A stretch of 64,000 nucleotides of DNA, from positions 434,001 through 498,000 of the forward strand of contig NZ_BMKK01000003.1 in NCBI RefSeq assembly GCF_014644295.1, read 5' to 3'. Each line of letters begins with the position of its first letter. The stretch's first letter is position 1. Of the stretch, positions 45,838 through 55,119 are shown one piece after another. Under the pieces are notes generated by a model. That model was given only the letters and a program-made list of their open reading frames with translations, did not search any database and had not been told where the DNA came from. This DNA is from Emticicia aquatilis (GTDB lineage: Bacteria; Bacteroidota; Bacteroidia; Cytophagales; Spirosomataceae). Position numbers and translations under genes: made by a program.

Positions 45838-46698
45838 TCAAAGACCATTTTCTTTTAAAAACTTTGCAATTTTTTCCATCAATTCGGGTTTGCTATAAGC
45901 GGGGTCAGAGTGGCCAGCATTCGGAATAAACTCAATCTGAACTTTCAGATTTTTGGCTTTATAAGCACTCATTAACTCAATCGACTGATTGACAGGTACT
46001 TGAATATCCTGCTCGCCATGCACAATAAAAAGTGGTGGGTCATTGGCATCAACTTGATAAACAGGACTTGCCAATTTTGCCAATTCGGTAGATTGGTCTA
46101 AGGGTTTTCCGAGCAAAATAGCCAATGCTGGCAAACGAACATTGAGGCCATGCGGTGTTGATTGATTGAGAATCGTCAGAAAGTTGGTAGGGCCATAAAA
46201 ATCAATACAACCTTGAACCGAAGATGAAGTATTGGTAAAATCTCCGAGCTTTCCTTCTAACTCAGCATTGTTGTTAGTGGTAGCTACCAAAGCCGCCAAA
46301 TGTCCGCCCGACGAACTTCCCCAAATAACTATATTGTCGGCTTTATAACCATATTTACTGGCATTGGCTCTCAGAAAACGAATAGCGGCCTTAATATCAT
46401 GCACATCAGCAGGGAAAGGTTTTTCGGTACTGGCATGAAAATCGACACTTGCTAAAGCGTATCCGAAAGGAACTAAGCCCAACGGTGGGTTCTCTTTACT
46501 ACCCGAATGCCATGCACCCCCATGTACCCAAACAATCAGGCGAGGCTCTTGCACGGCTTTTGGTTTATAAATATCGAGTTGGAGTTTTTTGTCTCCATCT
46601 TGGGCATAAACAATGTTCTTTGTGGTTTCAATATCGTTTTGAGCATATAATTTCCCTATACAACCTATTAGTATTGTGAACAGAAGGAAGTTTTTCAT
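45838..46698 (-). CDS. Secreted alpha/beta-hydrolase (BD-FAE-like esterase)
   Basis: 286 residues, signal peptide ending LYAQ. VWVHGGAWHSGS (HGG oxyanion), VIWGSSSGGHLAAL (nucleophile Ser in GSSSGG), acid and His in NDPPLFIVHGEQDIQVP and FIPNAGHSDP. It is related to the C-terminal half of the pectinesterase fusion. Likely deacetylates or removes feruloyl groups from the glycan cut by GH43. Operon with the CBM6-like gene, one base apart. Confidence 0.85.
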   Translation of the reverse strand: MKNFLLFTILIGCIGKLYAQNDIETTKNIVYAQDGDKKLQLDIYKPKAVQEPRLIVWVHGGAWHSGSKENPPLGLVPFGYALASVDFHASTEKPFPADVHDIKAAIRFLRANASKYGYKADNIVIWGSSSGGHLAALVATTNNNAELEGKLGDFTNTSSSVQGCIDFYGPTNFLTILNQSTPHGLNVRLPALAILLGKPLDQSTELAKLASPVYQVDANDPPLFIVHGEQDIQVPVNQSIELMSAYKAKNLKVQIEFIPNAGHSDPAYSKPELMEKIAKFLKENGL

Positions 46699-46699
46699 G

Positions 46700-47353
46700 T
46701 TATTTGATTTTTATAAACTCAATAAAATCATAATTCATATTGCCTCTTTCGACAGTTCGGAGGGTCAGAATATGCTTGCCTTTGCTGAGCTTTTTGGCTT
46801 TAAAAATGCTTTGTTTGTTCCAATGATGCCATTGCCGCCAAGCAATGGGGTCTTTCTCATTGAAAGTCGATTTGATTAAAATCAACTCTGTCCAAGGCAA
46901 ACCATCAATTTCAATCGCAATTGTAGCATCAGCATTAGCGGTGTACATCAATGAGCCATCATATTCGCCGTCTTCCTTTACCTCAACCGAATACTTAATC
47001 CATTCGCCAGCCTCAGTCCAACCTACATATAATTGTTGCATCAGAGGCTCTACTACATTATAAGGGTTATTGTCAATGTCTCTTTCTTTGGTGTACGAAA
47101 TATCAACCCCTTCTTTGATTCGATAAGTATTCAAGTAAGTGCCATCATTGGGGTTGAGTTTTCCGCTGCCATTATTAACACTATCTTTGTCATGGTAAGC
47201 GATACCTTCTCCACCTAAATCGTATTTTTCGCACTCCAATTTACCAGGAATTGTCTGAAAAACACCATTCCACGGTTTGCCTTTATAATTAGTTTGTGCT
47301 AATAAATTGAGGTTTATGAGGCAAATGACAAGAAGAAATAGATTATTTTTCAT
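46700..47353 (-). CDS. CBM6-like carbohydrate-binding protein
   Basis: Start 47353 (MKNNLFLLVICLINLNLLAQ, signal peptide) is chosen; an upstream in-frame ATG at 47434 would translate the palindromic repeat. 217 residues. The CBM6-type beta-sandwich shows IPGKLECEKYDLGGEGIAY, GWTEAGEWIKYSVEV, YTANADATIAIEI and LRTVERGNMNYDFIEFIKI. It binds xylan or arabinan-like glycan. It lies between the GH43 gene and the esterase gene and probably supports both. Confidence 0.82.
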   Translation of the reverse strand: MKNNLFLLVICLINLNLLAQTNYKGKPWNGVFQTIPGKLECEKYDLGGEGIAYHDKDSVNNGSGKLNPNDGTYLNTYRIKEGVDISYTKERDIDNNPYNVVEPLMQQLYVGWTEAGEWIKYSVEVKEDGEYDGSLMYTANADATIAIEIDGLPWTELILIKSTFNEKDPIAWRQWHHWNKQSIFKAKKLSKGKHILTLRTVERGNMNYDFIEFIKIK

Positions 47354-47373
47354 AGAATATTCGCTGTTTGGGT

Positions 47374-47458
47374 TTACCACAAAGAACACTAAAAGAATGC
47401 ACAAAGAACTCAAAATTTTTAAGACTTTGTACAATACTTTGTGTCCTTCATGGTTAAG
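47374..47458. repeat. Long imperfect palindrome, copy 4
   Basis: Arms TTACCACAAAGAACACT and its pair CTTTGTGTCCTTCATGG with inner CACAAAG/CTTTGTA pairing. Related in layout to the elements at 17752, 28617 and 40564. It separates the GH43 stop from the CBM6-like start. Confidence 0.65.
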
Positions 47459-47465
47459 AAAAATC

Positions 47466-48491
47466 TTACTTCAACTTCACTTTTCCAACGCCCTCAAAGG
47501 TCATTTTCACGTCTTTGATGGTATCGTCTTCGTTGAAATACATTCGGTCGATGCACGTTACACGGTGGTCACGGTCGAGATTCGGAATCGGGCGACGGTG
47601 ATAAACAATGTACCAATCATCTGTATTCGGAATATTAATCACCGAGTGATGACCCGCACCAGTTGCCACTGCCTCGTCGGCCACCAAAATCGTAGATTTT
47701 TTCTCGAAAGGTCCAAAAACATTGTCCGAAACCCCGTAGGCTACTTTATAAGTGCCGTTTGTCCAACCACCTTCCGACCACATCAAATAATATTTTCCTT
47801 TGCGGACAAACATCGTTGGGCCTTCAACGTAGCCTTTGGGCGTAATTTCTTTCACTAAATCGCCATTTTCGTAAGGTACTAAAGCCGTGAAATCTTTGTT
47901 GAGTTTGGCAATATTGCAGCGTCCCCAACCGCCATACATGATATAATATTGTTTGTCTTTATCTTGAAAAACGTACTGGTCAATCGGCTGGGCTTTGTTA
48001 TAAAACTGATTGATGAGCGGCTTGCCCAAATAATCTTTGTAAGGCCCTTCGGGACGAGACGCCACACCAATACCGATGCCACCGATTTTATCATCTTTGT
48101 CGGGATTATTCGGCCCAAAGCCTTTACGCTCCGAACTCTGAATATCATTGGCCGAGAAAAACAGAAAGTATTTGTTGTCTTTTTTGACGATACTCGGAGC
48201 CCACATTGCCTTATTTGCCCATTTTACGGCCGAAGTATCAATGATTCGTGGGTGTTTTGTCCAGTTTACCATGTCTTTTGATGAAAAAGCATCTAAAAAA
48301 ACTTGGTCTTTGTATTTGGCCGAGAATGTCGGGAAAACCCAAAATTCTTTGTTCAGAATCACACCTTCTGGGTCGGCGTACCAACCCTCAACAATCGGGT
48401 TGCCAGAAGTGGTTTTTGGGGTTTGGGCGGTGAGAGATTTTGAGAAAAGTAAGGAAATTAGGGTTAGGAATAGAGTTGGTTTGATAGTCAT
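47466..48491 (-). CDS. Glycoside hydrolase family 43 enzyme
   Basis: 341 residues, signal peptide ending LTAQ. GH43-type five-bladed propeller with the catalytic base Asp in NPIVEGWYADPEGV, the pKa-modulating Asp near MWAPSIVKKDNKYFLFFSAN and the general acid Glu in GYVEGPTMFVRKGKYYLMWS. Family members are arabinofuranosidases, xylosidases or galactosidases. It is the first of three genes with CBM6 and esterase. The start lies nine bases after the stop of the GHKL-nuclease gene, an odd juncture that may mark an insertion of the R-M module. Confidence 0.9.
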   Translation of the reverse strand: MTIKPTLFLTLISLLFSKSLTAQTPKTTSGNPIVEGWYADPEGVILNKEFWVFPTFSAKYKDQVFLDAFSSKDMVNWTKHPRIIDTSAVKWANKAMWAPSIVKKDNKYFLFFSANDIQSSERKGFGPNNPDKDDKIGGIGIGVASRPEGPYKDYLGKPLINQFYNKAQPIDQYVFQDKDKQYYIMYGGWGRCNIAKLNKDFTALVPYENGDLVKEITPKGYVEGPTMFVRKGKYYLMWSEGGWTNGTYKVAYGVSDNVFGPFEKKSTILVADEAVATGAGHHSVINIPNTDDWYIVYHRRPIPNLDRDHRVTCIDRMYFNEDDTIKDVKMTFEGVGKVKLK

Positions 48492-48500
48492 TGTTAAGTT

Positions 48501-50359
48501 TTATTTGTATTTATCATATGTTTCAATAAATTCTCTGTGGTATTCTTTTGATTGTTCTAACAGCTCTCTGTATGTCTTTACAAAAACTTCTCCAGTAGAC
48601 ATGTAAGACTTTTCTTTACTCCTAAAGATAGCTTCCTCTGATTTTTCTCCACCAACAACAAAACATACAACTTTTGAAAACCCTGTTTCAGATGCATATT
48701 TATCTTTCAAAAAGACACCATACTCATATGCTTGCTCCAAAGCGTCTTTGTCAACCTTAAAGTTACTTCTTTTTATTTCTATAACATATAGTATTTCACC
48801 CAAAGCATTGCTACATAAAAAATCAATTCTTCTATCTTTAATATCTAATTTGTCATCAGGGTATGTTTCCTTTAGAAGTTTTGTATACGTTACTTCATCT
48901 CGAAATTCTAATATCCTTGGGTCAAGTAGCCAAGAGAATTTTTTAAGGAAATTATGCAAAGTTGGTACTTCTTTGGTATTTGTATTAATATATTCTTCAA
49001 ATTGTTTTATTACTTCGATTCTTGCATAAGCTAAATCTCTGTACTGTTTAGCTTCAATAGCTTTCCAATCATCCATTAGCTTTAATAAAGCTGGAATATC
49101 TTCTGGTTTTGAAATATCTGCGATTTTAGAAGCATATTCCTTGAATGTTTTATTCTCAAATTTATCAATTACATTTCCAATTATTTCACTTGACTTTTCA
49201 ATATCAATATTTGCATTCTCTAAAATAGGATTAATAATCTTGTCACTTAATTCTCTTTCATAAGTTGGTAACGTATTTTGCCATACTTCTATATCCAAAC
49301 TTCTTTCTTCCTTAATCGAAGAACGTTTTAACTCACTTCTTTTCTTTCGCCAATCCGAGCCAATTTTTTTTATGACTGATTGAATATATTGTTGTAGTTC
49401 TTTAGTTTTGTCATTTTCCCAGTTTAAGGAATGTCTATCAGTAGATATAACATCTTCATCAAAATTATCTATAAAATCAACCTCTAAATATCCCGTTACA
49501 TAACTGTGAAATTGGTCATTGTCTCTCAGACCATAGAAACTTGCGGTGTTAACAATTTTACCTCTTGATGTTAAATATATCCCACTCATTTCGGTATCTT
49601 TAACGGGGGTTTCCGTTGTGATTATTGAACCTCTAACAGATTTCCAATATGGATACCCTTCACCAAAATCAATATTTGGAAATTTCCATCTGAATTGTTC
49701 TTTTAAATCGTTGAACTTTAATTCGTTTGTTACAACTGTTTCATTAGCATTATTGAGAGTCAACGAAACGGTCATTTTATCAAATATTAAAAATTTTTTT
49801 GATAAACTTAATGAGATATTTTCAAGGTCAAAGTTAGATTTCCGTCTTATTTTCTTTAATAAAATTGTTGTGCCTTTTTCTGTTGATGCAGTAGGTTGAT
49901 TAAATAGAATAATTTCGGGGGAATATAAATTGGTTCGGCTATTTTTTATTTCATTAATATCCATCTTAAAATGATTTTTTAAATCATTTTTTATAGAAAT
50001 AACTTCAATAATGTCACAAATACCAAAAACGGATAGTTTACCCAATCCCTTTTTACCAATAACTTCTCTTCCTTTTGAGCTGATTTGAGCATCGGGTTCC
50101 GTTCTTCTATTTCTTCCTATAACTAAATATTTTTCGTTTAATTCTTGAAATGTCATTCCTGCTCCATCATCAGAATAGGAAATTTCCTTGGTTTCATCGG
50201 TATCGGCAAAGTCAATAGACACATTATCTGCATCAGCATCCCATGAATTTGAAATTAGTTCAGATAAACACTTGGAAGTTTTGAATAAAGAGAAATTCCT
50301 AAGTGTTCAATTGTTGTTGGGTCGAATTTTAATACAAGTTTTTCGGATTTTTCAGACAT
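48501..50359 (-). CDS. GHKL (MORC/HSP90-like) ATPase with PD-(D/E)XK nuclease end, frameshifted
   Basis: The start at 50359 gives MSEKSEKLVLKFDPTTIEHL, then a stop after LPSVYLN; the rest is read in another frame from about 50268 as LSELISNSWDADADNV. One base (a fourth T on the coding strand, opposite A3 at 50266-50268) restores about 619 residues. The N-terminal region has the GHKL N-box (SELISNSWDADA), G1 box DDGAGM and G2 GKKGLGKLS. The C-terminal part has a nuclease-like core RRIDFLCSN, then VIEIKRSN (D-x-ExK). Downstream of a cytosine methylase with 31 bases overlap, it fits methylase-linked MutL/MORC-type ATPase restriction systems known from genome surveys. If the frameshift is real, the ATPase is lost. 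The sequence is A/T-rich compared with neighbours. Confidence 0.75.
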
Positions 50360-51570
50360 AATAATTCTTTAATTTTAGTAGCAATAGCAAAAGCCATTAG
50401 TGGAGGAACGGCATTGCCGATTTGTTTAAAAGCTGCTGAGCGTGAACCTTCAAAATAAAAATCATCAGGAAAAGATTGCAATCTGGCGGCTTCTCTCACT
50501 GATATTGAGCGGCACTGTTTTATATCAGGATGTATATAATAATGCCCATCTTTGGCAATATGAGCCACAACCGTATGAGAAAACCCATTGCCATCAACAA
50601 CTTTATATCTATCCGTAAATGATGTTTCGTTTTTGTGGGTCTTTAGGTGGTCAGATAAATCAGGATATTTGAGTCTTTCTTTATTTTTATTCCATTTTTG
50701 AATTGCCGTTTTGTATATTTCTAAATCTCTCGGATTATGAGGTCTTGAGATATGTTGAGTTACAAAATCAACACAGTTACGGAGTTCAAATTTTTCTAAA
50801 TATTCGTTTTTATCGCTTGTATAATTTACACTTTTGAATCCATCACCTGGTTTTAGCTTCGGCAAATCTTGCAGTACATCATTGACTCTAAAGGGAGTGA
50901 TGATTTTTTCAAATTCAGGAAACCCTAAATCGTTATCTTTTTGCCAACCTATTATAATTATACGTTTTCTGGCTTGTAAAACTCCAAAATCAGATGCAAT
51001 CATTGTGCTACTATGAACTTCGTAGCCTATTTTCTTGAAATATGCTTTTAAGTCAGTAAAATGTTGTCCTTTGTTGGCACTTAGTAGCCCAGGTACATTC
51101 TCAAAAACAAAAGCTTTTGGCTTAAACTCTTTCAAGAATCGCCCATACTGAATATACAATTTGTTTCTTGGGTCATTTTCAATATTATCTTGATGACGAC
51201 CCAAAAGAGAATATGCTTGGCAAGGTGGCCCACCAATAATTAAATCAATCTCTTTTTTTGATTTTTTTATAGTTTTGAAAATTCCAGAAATTGTATCGTC
51301 ATTAATTTCAACATTGATAACAGTATTCAGAATTTCGTCAGGTACTAATTTGTAAAGTTCATTTTTGGAAATCTCACCTTTAGTGTATTGATGGTAAAAA
51401 TCAAGTTTATCGACAGATTTTAGATAATGATATGCAGCTCTTGTCTTTATTGTTTGACAAGCTTCTGCGTCCATTTCGATATGCGAAACGGGGTTAAAAC
51501 CAGCTTTAATAAAGCCTTCGGACATTCCAGATGCCCCAGCAAATAAGTCTATAAAATTAAGCACACGCAT
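50329..51570 (-). CDS. DNA (cytosine-5) methyltransferase
   Basis: 413 residues. Motif I FIDLFAGASGMSEGF, motif IV GGPPCQAY with catalytic C117, motif VI ENVPG (157-161), motif VIII QARKRI and motif X QIGNAVPPLMA are all present and ordered. The variable target-recognition region lies about 250-350. It adds a methyl group at C5 of cytosine in a site that cannot be read here. It overlaps the downstream ATPase-nuclease start by 31 bases, so the two are one transcript, methylase first. A/T-rich. Confidence 0.93.
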   Translation of the reverse strand: MRVLNFIDLFAGASGMSEGFIKAGFNPVSHIEMDAEACQTIKTRAAYHYLKSVDKLDFYHQYTKGEISKNELYKLVPDEILNTVINVEINDDTISGIFKTIKKSKKEIDLIIGGPPCQAYSLLGRHQDNIENDPRNKLYIQYGRFLKEFKPKAFVFENVPGLLSANKGQHFTDLKAYFKKIGYEVHSSTMIASDFGVLQARKRIIIIGWQKDNDLGFPEFEKIITPFRVNDVLQDLPKLKPGDGFKSVNYTSDKNEYLEKFELRNCVDFVTQHISRPHNPRDLEIYKTAIQKWNKNKERLKYPDLSDHLKTHKNETSFTDRYKVVDGNGFSHTVVAHIAKDGHYYIHPDIKQCRSISVREAARLQSFPDDFYFEGSRSAAFKQIGNAVPPLMAFAIATKIKELLCLKNPKNLY

Positions 51571-51738
51571 TATATTTTCTACTTAAAAAGACCTCAAAAC
51601 AAGTCTTGAATCGAAGTTTGATTAAGGTTAAAGCCCTTTTATAAGGGCAAAGTACCCCCACTTAGCAAAAATAGATAAATATTTAGATTATATCTAAATC
51701 CATACCAATAATTCTACGTAGTAAACTTTAATTATGAT

Positions 51739-51768
51739 TAGCTGGTACTAATTTTTTAGTACCAGCTA
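51739..51768 (-). terminator. Terminator-like stem after the NAD(P)-binding gene
   Basis: 13-bp stem TAGCTGGTACTAA (51739-51751) with its complement (51756-51768), TTTT loop. It is past the stop of the minus-strand gene at 51778. A short GCCCTT-TTAT-AAGGGC hairpin lies at 51633-51648 upstream of the methylase. Confidence 0.5.
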
Positions 51769-51777
51769 AATTTACCC

Positions 51778-52428
51778 CTACAAACTCCACAAAAAAGGAG
51801 CTTGACGAATGAAAGTTTTGTCGGTTAATTGCTCAATCAGAAAATGAGCTAAGTCGGTTGCACTGACTTTATCGCCTTCGCAATCTTCCAAACTGGTTTG
51901 GGTTTGCCTTTGCTCGTCGGTTTGCTCGATGAGTGGTAGCCGTACCAAAGTCCAATCAATATTATTTGCTATTAGTAGGGCATATTCGGTTTGTTTATCG
52001 GCCGTCGAGATAGGGAAATTCTCGTACATCCAACGAGTAGCCATAAGATTTTTGTCGCTTTTTTTATCCCAAATAGTATCAACATTTAAACCCGTAATCA
52101 CCACATAACGCCTGATTTGATGCTCATTCATTGCCCGAATAATATTGGTCGTTGATTGGCTAAAGATTGTCTTTTCGCTCGCAGGAATGCCCATACCTAA
52201 AGTGCTGATAACTGCTTCACAACCATCAATGAGCGTACTTATGGATTGATAATCATTGGCATTACCTTCTATGATTTCGATGAGCGGATGCTTGGGTGTA
52301 TCTGTTCGATTAGTCGAAGGACGAAGAAGAAGTTTGATAAAATATCCCTGTTTGATAAGTTCTCTAACAAGGTATTTACCTGATTTGCCTGTACCGCCAA
52401 TAACAGCGATTTTTGTATGTTTTTGCAT
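51778..52428 (-). CDS. NAD(P)-binding NmrA/SDR-like protein
   Basis: Start 52428 (MQKHTKIAVIGGTGKSGKYL) gives 216 residues; an upstream ATG at 52503 would add an unusual 25-residue extension. Rossmann motif GGTGKSGK, LLRPSTNRTD (NADP-like arginines) and the VITGLN region resemble the NmrA/atypical SDR family. Substrate unknown. Single gene with its own terminator. Confidence 0.82.
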   Translation of the reverse strand: MQKHTKIAVIGGTGKSGKYLVRELIKQGYFIKLLLRPSTNRTDTPKHPLIEIIEGNANDYQSISTLIDGCEAVISTLGMGIPASEKTIFSQSTTNIIRAMNEHQIRRYVVITGLNVDTIWDKKSDKNLMATRWMYENFPISTADKQTEYALLIANNIDWTLVRLPLIEQTDEQRQTQTSLEDCEGDKVSATDLAHFLIEQLTDKTFIRQAPFLWSL

Positions 52429-52603
52429 AAAATTCTCTATAAAATTTGATAAAACAATAATACGAGCATGTGCTGTGGCACAAACCCTAATCAGCAAAAG
52501 CACCGAGGCTTCTGCCCGAAATCAATATTTTATAAAGAGATTTTAATGAGTCAAAATTAGTCGTTTTTTAGTCATGCCCAAGCATTTAACCAGATTTTTT
52601 GTA

Positions 52604-52611
52604 TAATTTTG
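52604..52611 (+). promoter_or_regulatory. Possible -7 promoter box of the first FKBP gene
   Basis: TAATTTTG matches the TAnnTTTG box; 75 bases upstream of the FKBP ATG. No clear -33 TTTG at the expected distance. Confidence 0.3.
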
Positions 52612-52686
52612 AACTTCCTAAGCAACAGCTATCAAGCATAGACTGTTAAGCATTGGCTCAAAAGACCTAACACTAAACTCAATTTT

Positions 52687-53130
52687 ATGCGTAAAATTTA
52701 TTTATTCCTTGCGATTTTGGCGGTAGCTATCACGGCTTGTCAGAAAGATGGTATTCCAGAAGATGACCAAATCAATAGCTATGTTACGAGCAAAAATCTG
52801 ACTGTTACTGAAAAAACAGCTTCGGGCTTACGTTATATTGTCACGAAAGCCAATCCTACGGGAGCAGCTTTGAAAGCAGGACAAATCATTAACGTAAATT
52901 ATGCAGGAACGTTTTTGTCTGGAAAATCTTTTGACTCAGGAAATTTCAGTTTTGTATTAGGTGCAGGTCGTGTAGTTGAAGGTTTTGATGAAGGAATCGC
53001 AAAAATGAGAGTCGGAGAGAAAGCAATAATTATTTTCCCTTCAACTTTAGGCTATGGCCCGAATGACTACAATGGTATTCCAGGAGGTTCGCCTTTGGTT
53101 TTTGATATAGAAGTAGTTTCAGCAAGATAA
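52687..53130 (+). CDS. FKBP-type peptidyl-prolyl isomerase lipoprotein
   Basis: 147 residues, lipobox AITACQKD (Cys18). FKBP domain about 40-147: INVNYAGTFLSGKSFDSG, GRVVEGFDEGIAKMRVGEKA, IFPSTLGYGPNDYNGIPGGS, LVFDIEVVSA. Assists folding of proline-containing proteins in the periplasm or at the outer membrane. Followed 38 bases later by a close paralogue. Confidence 0.93.
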   Translation: MRKIYLFLAILAVAITACQKDGIPEDDQINSYVTSKNLTVTEKTASGLRYIVTKANPTGAALKAGQIINVNYAGTFLSGKSFDSGNFSFVLGAGRVVEGFDEGIAKMRVGEKAIIIFPSTLGYGPNDYNGIPGGSPLVFDIEVVSAR

Positions 53131-53168
53131 TACAAGAATAATATTTTTTAATTATAACTTCAATAATA

Positions 53169-53579
53169 ATGGCAACATACGGAAAGGATGGTTTTTCGGG
53201 TACGGAAGATGAGCAAATAGAAAGCTATATAAGCAGTAAAAACTTGGCTATCACCGAGAAAACATCTTCGGGGTTACGCTTTATTCTGACTTCACCAAAT
53301 GAAGCGGGTGCAGTATTAGCAGCAAGACAAAACGTTACGGTAAAATACGCAGGAAGACTTCTATCTGATGAGCAATTTGATGAAGGTACTTTCAGTTTTA
53401 TACTGGGCGTTGGGCAAGTAGTTGGTGGTTTTGATGAAGGTATTGCCAAACTAAAAGTTGGCGAAAAAGGTACAATCATTTTTCCTTCGTCGTTGGGTTA
53501 TGGCTCACGTGGTGCGGGTAGAGATATTCCAGGGTACTCTCCTTTGGTTTTCGATATTGAAATTGTTTCGGCAAGATAA
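53169..53579 (+). CDS. FKBP-type peptidyl-prolyl isomerase, signal-less paralogue
   Basis: 136 residues. The body matches the preceding protein from IESYISSKNLAITEKTSSGL (cf. INSYVTSKNLTVTEKTASGL) through VTVKYAGRLLSDEQFDEG and IFPSSLGYGSRGAG to the end FDIEIVSAR. The N-terminus is MATYGKDGFSGTEDEQ, so the lipoprotein signal is absent. It may be cytoplasmic, or a damaged copy whose export signal was lost after tandem duplication. Confidence 0.9.
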   Translation: MATYGKDGFSGTEDEQIESYISSKNLAITEKTSSGLRFILTSPNEAGAVLAARQNVTVKYAGRLLSDEQFDEGTFSFILGVGQVVGGFDEGIAKLKVGEKGTIIFPSSLGYGSRGAGRDIPGYSPLVFDIEIVSAR

Positions 53580-53596
53580 CCCCCAGCCGCAGACCG

Positions 53597-53612
53597 CCCC
53601 TAAAGGGGAGGG
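53597..53612. repeat. CCCCTAAAGGGG palindrome after the FKBP pair
   Basis: Same repeat as at 12113, 23466, 25445, 25635; lies between the second FKBP stop and the terminator at 53624. Confidence 0.65.
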
Positions 53613-53623
53613 AAATTTAAAAA

Positions 53624-53663
53624 CAAAAATAGGTCTGCAAAGAATTGTGCAGACCTATTTTTG
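53624..53663. terminator. Bidirectional terminator after the FKBP pair
   Basis: Perfect 15-bp stem (CAAAAATAGGTCTGC, 53624-53638, with 53649-53663) and a ten-base loop, flanked by A-run and T-run, between convergent genes. Confidence 0.85.
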
Positions 53664-53684
53664 TGCTTAACTGATAGTTATCTA

Positions 53685-54959
53685 TTACTTTTTATAAGCA
53701 ATTCGGTAGATTGTGCCGTTCAAATCATCGCTTACATACAATGCTCCATCGGGGCCTTGTGCCAATCCGCAAGGACGGTGTTGTACTGGGCCAGTTGGCT
53801 TTACGAGGTCAATTCCTGCAAAATTATCAGCAAAAATCTCCCACTTTCCCGAAGGCTTATTGCCTACAAAAGGTACAAAAGCTACAAAATAACCTTTTTT
53901 TAATTCTGGTGATTGTCCGTGAAAAGCAATAAATGCTCCATTTCGGTATTTCGCAGGAAACATATTTCCAGTATAAAAAAGTAAATCGTTTGGCCCTAAA
54001 TGAGCAGGGAAAGCCACTGTTGGATTGATTGCTTTTTCACCACCTGTTTTTTTGCCATCGCCACCATACTCAGGAGCAACGATTTTCTTCTTCTGAAATT
54101 GGTCATAATAAATATATGGCCAACCAGCATCATCGCCTTGATGAAGCTCGTAGAGTGTTTCGGCTGGAAGCTCGGCACTTTGTTGAGGTGTATAATATTG
54201 CGGGTAAAAATCATGGAATTGCCCACGTCCGTGAACGGTTGCGAAAAGCGTGTTTGTTTTTGAATTCCAAGCAGTTCCAACAGCATTTTTTAGACCAGTT
54301 GCATAGCGAATACCATCAGAAAATGTCTGATTCAATTTTTCAGCATTGAATTTCCAAATCCCACCCGCTGAATCTAAAATCGAACATGGCATGATACCTT
54401 TACCAGTGCCTTTTTCTCGGCAGGGGTCGTTATATGAGCCAACCGTTACATATATATTATTGGCATTATCCAACACAAAGGGTTTGGCGTTGTCTCTGCC
54501 CTTGTCAACCAACCCATCAACAATTTTTTCGGGGTTTTCGGTATCAATAATTTCTTCTTTTTCATTGAGTTTATAGCGAAGCACACCCGTATTTGATGAA
54601 ACATATAAATAACCGTTTTTGATGGTAACACCCGTACCTGGGTAATTTCCAAAATATTTTGTTTCATCAATTATACCGTCTTTGTTGGTGTCACGCATGA
54701 GCAAAATGCCTTTGCCGTCTTTGAGTTTTGATAATTTTGCATAAATATCTCCATTTCTTGAGACAGTAAGGTGGCGAGTTGCTCCTAAATCAGTGCCAAG
54801 AATAGTTGCCGAAAATCCAGTAGGAAGCTTAATTTCTTCAGCAATAACTGCTTTTGTTTTCTTTTCGGGCGGTTCAGTGACGTTTTTATAAGAAAATAGA
54901 CCTACACACCCTGCCAAAGTAGCAAACGTGAAGGCTGAACGAACGAATGTGTTTTTCAT
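53685..54959 (-). CDS. PQQ-dependent sugar-dehydrogenase-like beta-propeller, exported
   Basis: 424 residues. Exported, with possible lipobox FATLAGCVG. A six-bladed propeller of the soluble glucose/sorbosone dehydrogenase family: DTNKDGIIDETKYFG, NIYVTVGSYNDPC, GLKNAVGTAWN, TVHGRGQF, HQGDDAGWPYIYYD and LAQGPDGALYVSDD. It likely oxidises aldoses in the periplasm with PQQ. It is divergent from a DUF1553 gene, close to the DUF1501 and cytochrome genes. Confidence 0.87.
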   Translation of the reverse strand: MKNTFVRSAFTFATLAGCVGLFSYKNVTEPPEKKTKAVIAEEIKLPTGFSATILGTDLGATRHLTVSRNGDIYAKLSKLKDGKGILLMRDTNKDGIIDETKYFGNYPGTGVTIKNGYLYVSSNTGVLRYKLNEKEEIIDTENPEKIVDGLVDKGRDNAKPFVLDNANNIYVTVGSYNDPCREKGTGKGIMPCSILDSAGGIWKFNAEKLNQTFSDGIRYATGLKNAVGTAWNSKTNTLFATVHGRGQFHDFYPQYYTPQQSAELPAETLYELHQGDDAGWPYIYYDQFQKKKIVAPEYGGDGKKTGGEKAINPTVAFPAHLGPNDLLFYTGNMFPAKYRNGAFIAFHGQSPELKKGYFVAFVPFVGNKPSGKWEIFADNFAGIDLVKPTGPVQHRPCGLAQGPDGALYVSDDLNGTIYRIAYKK

Positions 54960-55119
54960 GAAAATTGAGGTTAGGATTAGATAGATTTTTCTGATACCGT
55001 AAAAATAGGAGTTTTTAAAGTTTTTTTTAGAGAAATATTATTTTTTTATTCTTTCTTACTATCTTTAATAAAATTTTTTAAAAACTATTTTTTAAGTGCT
55101 ATTTACTATATTCGATGTT

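Noticed and set aside
47354-47434. Longer N-terminus for the CBM6-like protein
   Set aside because: Would translate the palindrome and hide a good signal peptide.
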